A DNA stretch of 64,000 bases from Sapria himalayana (taxonomy: Eukaryota; Streptophyta; Magnoliopsida; Malpighiales; Rafflesiaceae): positions 1,256,974 through 1,320,973 of the forward strand of contig JAREIK010002440.1 in the NCBI GenBank assembly GCA_029783825.1, in the 5' to 3' direction. Positions 60,070 through 64,000 of the stretch are shown here, in pieces. Each line of letters starts with the position of its first letter. Position 1 is the first letter of the stretch. The position numbers and the translations under genes were made by a program. The notes under the pieces were generated by a model, which was not told where the DNA came from, made no database searches, and saw nothing but the letters and a program-made list of their open reading frames with translations.

Positions 60070-62030
60070 GATTATAATAACATATCATGAGAATTATTGA
60101 AACATGCATATTTGACCTATGCAAAATGGTCCCAAATGAATTAAATAATAAAAGAGGTCATTAGTTTGCTGTCAAATTAACTTTATCATAGAGAAAACAA
60201 TCAGAGTGTCCTCAATTTCAATCATTGTGTCATTTTGTCTTATTTTTGTTGTTCATATTTATAATTAAGCATATTTTTTTTATCATTTAAGCACTTTTCT
60301 TCATTTTATGATCCATAAATAATAATCGTATTATAACCAATTTCTCTGAGTTTGAGATTTTAGAAAATTTTATAATTTAATATAGTATTTGAGTTTAGTT
60401 TAAACTAGAGGCCTTGAATTTGAGCCATTAATTTGTAAGCCATCTTAAATGTGTAGGCTTTGTAGCCTATGGAGCAAATAGACACTGAGATGTCATGAAA
60501 TGCTACATCAATTACTTTTTCACTCAAAAAAAGTCAACTTATGTATCACTTATTGTTGTTGATATTCTTTTCATGGCATGATGAGACATTAACAAATAAA
60601 TCCAAAGTCAATCTCATAAGGAGTCTGAAAATGTCTACATTCCAAAACATATTAAGTGTTAAAAAAACCATAATAATAATAATAATATGACTGTTGATTA
60701 TTTAACCAATTGATTCTTATTTTCTCTGCTAATACCTTTTTAAAATTGTTGTCCTCAAGATGTGTATCTTATCTATAGGATTTGGTGTACATCTCTTTAA
60801 AAATTTTAAGATCATATCTCAATAATGGTAGTGGTCGTTCTATTTATTTTTTTTATTTCCCTTTACTCTTATTTTAATCTTTTGATTTGAGAATATTCAT
60901 TGTAAATAATGTAAAATATATGGATATGTACATTTTCGTAAAAACTAATTTTTTAAGTATGATAACATTTACAATTTATTAAATAGTATTTAATATTATC
61001 ATACCTAAAACACAATTATTTATTTTTATAATTTTTTTTTTCAATTCTTTTTTTTCATTTGTTAAAATTAGCCACACTAGGAAACAAAAATACATAATGA
61101 GAAAAAAAAGTACAAAATCAAATATCAAAAACACAATTAATCTTCATAAAGGAGAAAAGTTCATAACACAGAAACTGAAATAGAAACATAAAAAAATATC
61201 AAAATCATCTCCTAACATCATCAATTTCAACCACCATTGCAAACAAACACATGAAAATAATTAAATACAAGACATGTCGTTGTTTGTTAGTTCTTTACTA
61301 TTTCCATATCTTTATTTACAAAGAACTCAAAGGACATGCTTTAACTAAGTTATTCTCTTGATGTAGAAGAATGGAAGCTAAGTACATCATTGTAAGAGCT
61401 CCATCTACAAAAAAAAATTAGCAGCCCAACTTACTGTAATGAAGTGCATAATGAATTAAGTAGAAAACTACTTGAAAAATGAACATATTTTTTCAAGAAT
61501 ATCTTCACATGTCTAGCTAACACGTTGTCATTTTGAGTAATCATTAATAGAATAAAAAAAAGGCCTCTAACCCTTTGTATCCCTTTTGTTTCCTTTATGA
61601 CCATGCTAAGAGGAAAATGAGGAAAAAAAAAGCCCTAACATGTAAATTTTATTCAGCCAAATTTTGTCGTTGTAGATGATGACATTTGAATTAATTAAAA
61701 TGCCGATGTTGTGGCCGATATTGTGGCCGATGTTGGGTACGATGTCATTTGAATTGGTGCCATTTTGAGTAATCGTTAATTGAATAAAAAACAAGCTTCT
61801 AACTTTTAGTATCCTTTTTGTTGCCTTTAGGACCATGCTAAGAGGAAAATGAGAAAAAGAAAGCCCTAGCGTGCAAATTTAATTCAACCAAATACTATTG
61901 TTGTGGACAATGATATTTGAATTATTTTGAATGTCTCCATTGTGGATGACGGCATCTGATTTAAATTAAATGCCACCATCCTCATTGTCGGCATTACACT
62001 TTATTTTTGGCAATACTTTCTTTAGTAAAT
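60070..62030 (-). repeat. Right inverted arm, with internal tandem duplication
   Basis: Reverse complement of the left arm. 61529-61760 and 61761-about 61960 are two copies of one segment (CATTTTGAGTAATC ... AAGAGGAAAATGA ... AAAGCCCTA), offset by 232 bp. The left arm has a single copy. Confidence 0.85.
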
Positions 62031-62139
62031 TGATTTTATATTTTTTATTTTCTAACACCCTATTTCTGTACAAAACTCAATGGATCACTAGTCCGCCACC
62101 CAAAACTATAGGAGAATCAAAAGTTGTCATATGGAAAGG

Positions 62140-62649
62140 GAGCTCGAGCATGACCCATGGCCCATCCAAGTTCAGTAGTGTTTGGCCCGGCACAGCATAG
62201 CACATCTGGGTTGGAACCGTGCCTCGGGTTGGGCCGGGCCCAACTACCCCTTGGTATGGTTTGTGTTGCGCTAGGCCAGAATGAGTCATGCCTCATGCTA
62301 GGCCAGGCACGACCCATGTGTTTGGGGCCTATTGGGCAGTCAGCTGGGTAGTTTTATTTAAAGAAAATTAGCTGCCCATAATGTATAGTTCAATAAAAAA
62401 AAATTGGTCACGTGACCAATTGCAATTGATCAGCAACATGACCAATTTTTTTTCCAGTTTTCTCCTCTTTGATGTTTGGTATGATGGGCACTGGCGTGCA
62501 CTTTGTCGTGCCATGCTGAGTAGATGGGCCGTGCGTGCCTAGCAAGACATGGGATTTAAACCATGTCGTGCATGGCATGGCCCGGTGGCACAGCCGTACC
62601 GAGAAAAAATGGGTCATGCTAACTCAGCGCGACCCATTTGATACCTCTA
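62140..62649. mobile_element. Family A hAT fragment with intact right end
   Basis: The right terminus reads CGACCCATTTGATACCTCTA (62630-62649), a one-base variant of the family end. The body has GGCCCGG, GCACGACCC and GCATGGCCCGG words. The left terminus is not clear; 'tataggagaatcaaaag' at 62107 is a weak candidate. It lies just outside the MULE right arm. Confidence 0.65.
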
Positions 62650-63099
62650 AAAGTTCAATATTTTATAGATACGCCAATATAATGTATCTAATAATATTAT
62701 AGATACACCAATATTTTATAGATACAAAAATAAATAATATTTTATAATTATCTCAAATTTTATTTTTTCTGGCTATAATGTAGCATCGTGACTATTGGCT
62801 TCTTCTTAATCACTAATGTAAGAAAATCTTTCCTTATAAAGAGAATTTATCTCATTTGTAATCATTTGAAAGTTTTATAATAATTTATAATTTTACTTTG
62901 ACTCTCTAAAATATTTCTCTCTTGTTTTACTTGTATGTATAATTTTCTTGTATGAAATAAGAATAAGCTTACTTATACATATAGCAGACATAATTCCTAG
63001 CTGAAGGTAACAAATAACTGTACTAAAGTTTGAATTACATGTAAAGTATTATTGAATGACAGATTGCTATGATATCAATTTTAAGAATTGATATTATTA

Positions 63100-64000
63100 T
63101 TTTTAATGTTTATGAGTTAGGGAGAAGGGAAGAAGACTCATTCACATAAAATTATATCTTATATTAAATTTCATTTAACTTGAGTAGAGAAGTCATTAAA
63201 GAAATATGAGATATATTTGAGGATATCGAATATAGAATTGAAGGATTAATCACTATGAAAAATGAATTCATGGGCGAGATATAATGTGCCCTAAATACTA
63301 TCATGGACATATTCATCGAGACGAACATTGTCTTAAAAACCATGGTAATATTAAAGTATTAAACGATGGAAAAGTTTAAGATTGCATATTTAAATTTGTA
63401 GAAGAACCATAGAAAGTAGTGGATTTGTTAAGAAGAGAACTCTCTTTGGGATATATAATGTGCCCTAAATACTATATTGAGAAGAGTACTCTCAACTTGT
63501 AGAAGAAACATAAAAAGTAGCAAATTTGTTGAAACATCCCACATCATTTGTATTTGCACAAATTGAAATAGTTTAAGAGTGCACGATCAACAATGGCTGT
63601 AGATAACTTTATTTGGGATTGAGTAAAACTTCCAAAAATTGGACATCACTATAAATACATTCAAGGTTAGTATTGTATCTATATATTTTGTTGATATAGC
63701 AATGTTACACGGAATCATAGATATAATTATGTGAGATACAGAGCGACACTCATTAATATTTAGGAGGAGTTTGAGAGGGAGTTCCATCAAACCAAAAATA
63801 TGTAGAAGATGAGATAAGGAAAAAGTTATGACAGCTTATACAATTGGGAGAAGTACGAAAAGATATTTGGAAATTCTTAGATCTCATGCTTCAAATCTCT
63901 AATTTTGGAGAATGGCACTTTTCTCTTTCATGTTTCAATTAAAAACACAAAAACTACAAAGAATGAGTATTAAAGATCTCATTCAAGGTATGTAAGTCAT
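63100..64000 (+). pseudogene. Ty3/gypsy gag remnant running off the right edge
   Basis: Plus-strand pieces read GLITMKNEFMGEI (63240-63280, coiled-coil region), ARSTMAVDNFIWD (63580-63620) and IRKKL-QLIQLGEVRKDIWKF followed by LDLMLQIS (63810-63905). They then give LKTQKLQRMSIKDLIQGM near the end. This is the order of a plant gypsy gag. Stops are present. Internal duplicates of 'tataatgtgccctaaatactat' occur at 63280 and 63456. 62650-63100 may include its leader or LTR but is not defined. Confidence 0.65.

Larger units (their letters stand above)
57208..62030 (+). mobile_element. Mutator-like element with inverted arms of about 2 kb
   Basis: The left arm (about 57208-59375) and right arm (about 60070-62030) are diverged reverse complements. 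For example, 'tccaaagtcaatctcataaggagtctgaaaatg' at 60601 answers 'cattttcagactccttatgagattgactttgga' at 58807. Corrected for one insertion (left) and one tandem duplication (right), both arms are about 1.7 kb. The 700-bp loop carries a transposase N-terminal remnant. Outer limits are where pairing fades. No 9-bp duplication was identified, so the Mutator assignment rests on the loop sequence and arm length. Confidence 0.82.

Noticed and set aside
1..64000. tRNA, rRNA or microRNA genes
   Set aside because: No cloverleaf with conserved arm bases or rRNA segment was recognised by eye. The primer-site-like sequences belong to retrotransposons. The inverted arms at 57208-62030 are too long and diverged for a microRNA hairpin.

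Overview
This window is AT-rich nuclear DNA of a flowering plant. It is built almost entirely of nested, decayed transposable elements around the exons of one conserved host gene. The plant assignment rests on a DUF4283/CCHC-type LINE, Ty1/copia and Ty3/gypsy relics, hAT elements of the BED/DUF659 class, a long-TIR Mutator-like element and a plant-type sirohydrochlorin ferrochelatase (SirB). I cannot name the species.

Layout. 1-260 is a purine-rich simple repeat. About 540-9200 is a plus-strand LINE (DUF4283/zinc knuckle, endonuclease, RT, zf-RVT, RNase H), split by a 3.6 kb hAT element (4603-8214) with a perfect 8-bp target duplication. 9200-11800 is unclassified purine-rich DNA running into a 1.1 kb AAG/AAC/AAT tract. 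12100-15960 is a minus-strand copia relic containing a gypsy 3' tail (14275-15030). 19258-24153 is a plus-strand copia element with both LTRs and a GTTAT target duplication. 25021-25346 is a PIF/Harbinger-like MITE. 26598-31620 is a minus-strand gypsy relic, with another gypsy integrase fragment at 35450-37300.

The host gene is on the minus strand. Coding exons of SirB, which inserts iron into sirohydrochlorin in chloroplast siroheme synthesis, lie at 56705-56795, 56522-56583, 42902-43012 and 42471-42563. They join in consistent phase. A divergent possible terminal exon lies at 33272-33382 and a possible 5' exon at 57012-57055. The second intron is about 13.5 kb and holds two hAT families, minisatellites and microsatellites. 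If the terminal exon is right, the locus spans about 24 kb.

Two hAT families dominate. Family A has termini TAGAGGTGTCAA and GC-rich CCGTGCC-type subterminal DNA: one transposase-bearing relic, one internally deleted copy, three complete 0.4 kb copies with 8-bp duplications, and three decayed pieces. Family B has termini CTAAG(A/T)AGCACG: one 4.0 kb transposase relic and one 0.78 kb non-autonomous copy. Nearly every GC-rich island in the window is a hAT end.

Immediately upstream of the SirB 5' end lies a Mutator-like element (about 57208-62030) with inverted arms near 2 kb and a short loop coding a transposase N-terminal remnant. Its left arm carries a hAT insertion that is absent from the right arm, which gives an internal empty-site control. 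The window ends in a plus-strand gypsy gag fragment. Every transposon coding region carries stops or frameshifts, so none appears autonomous now.
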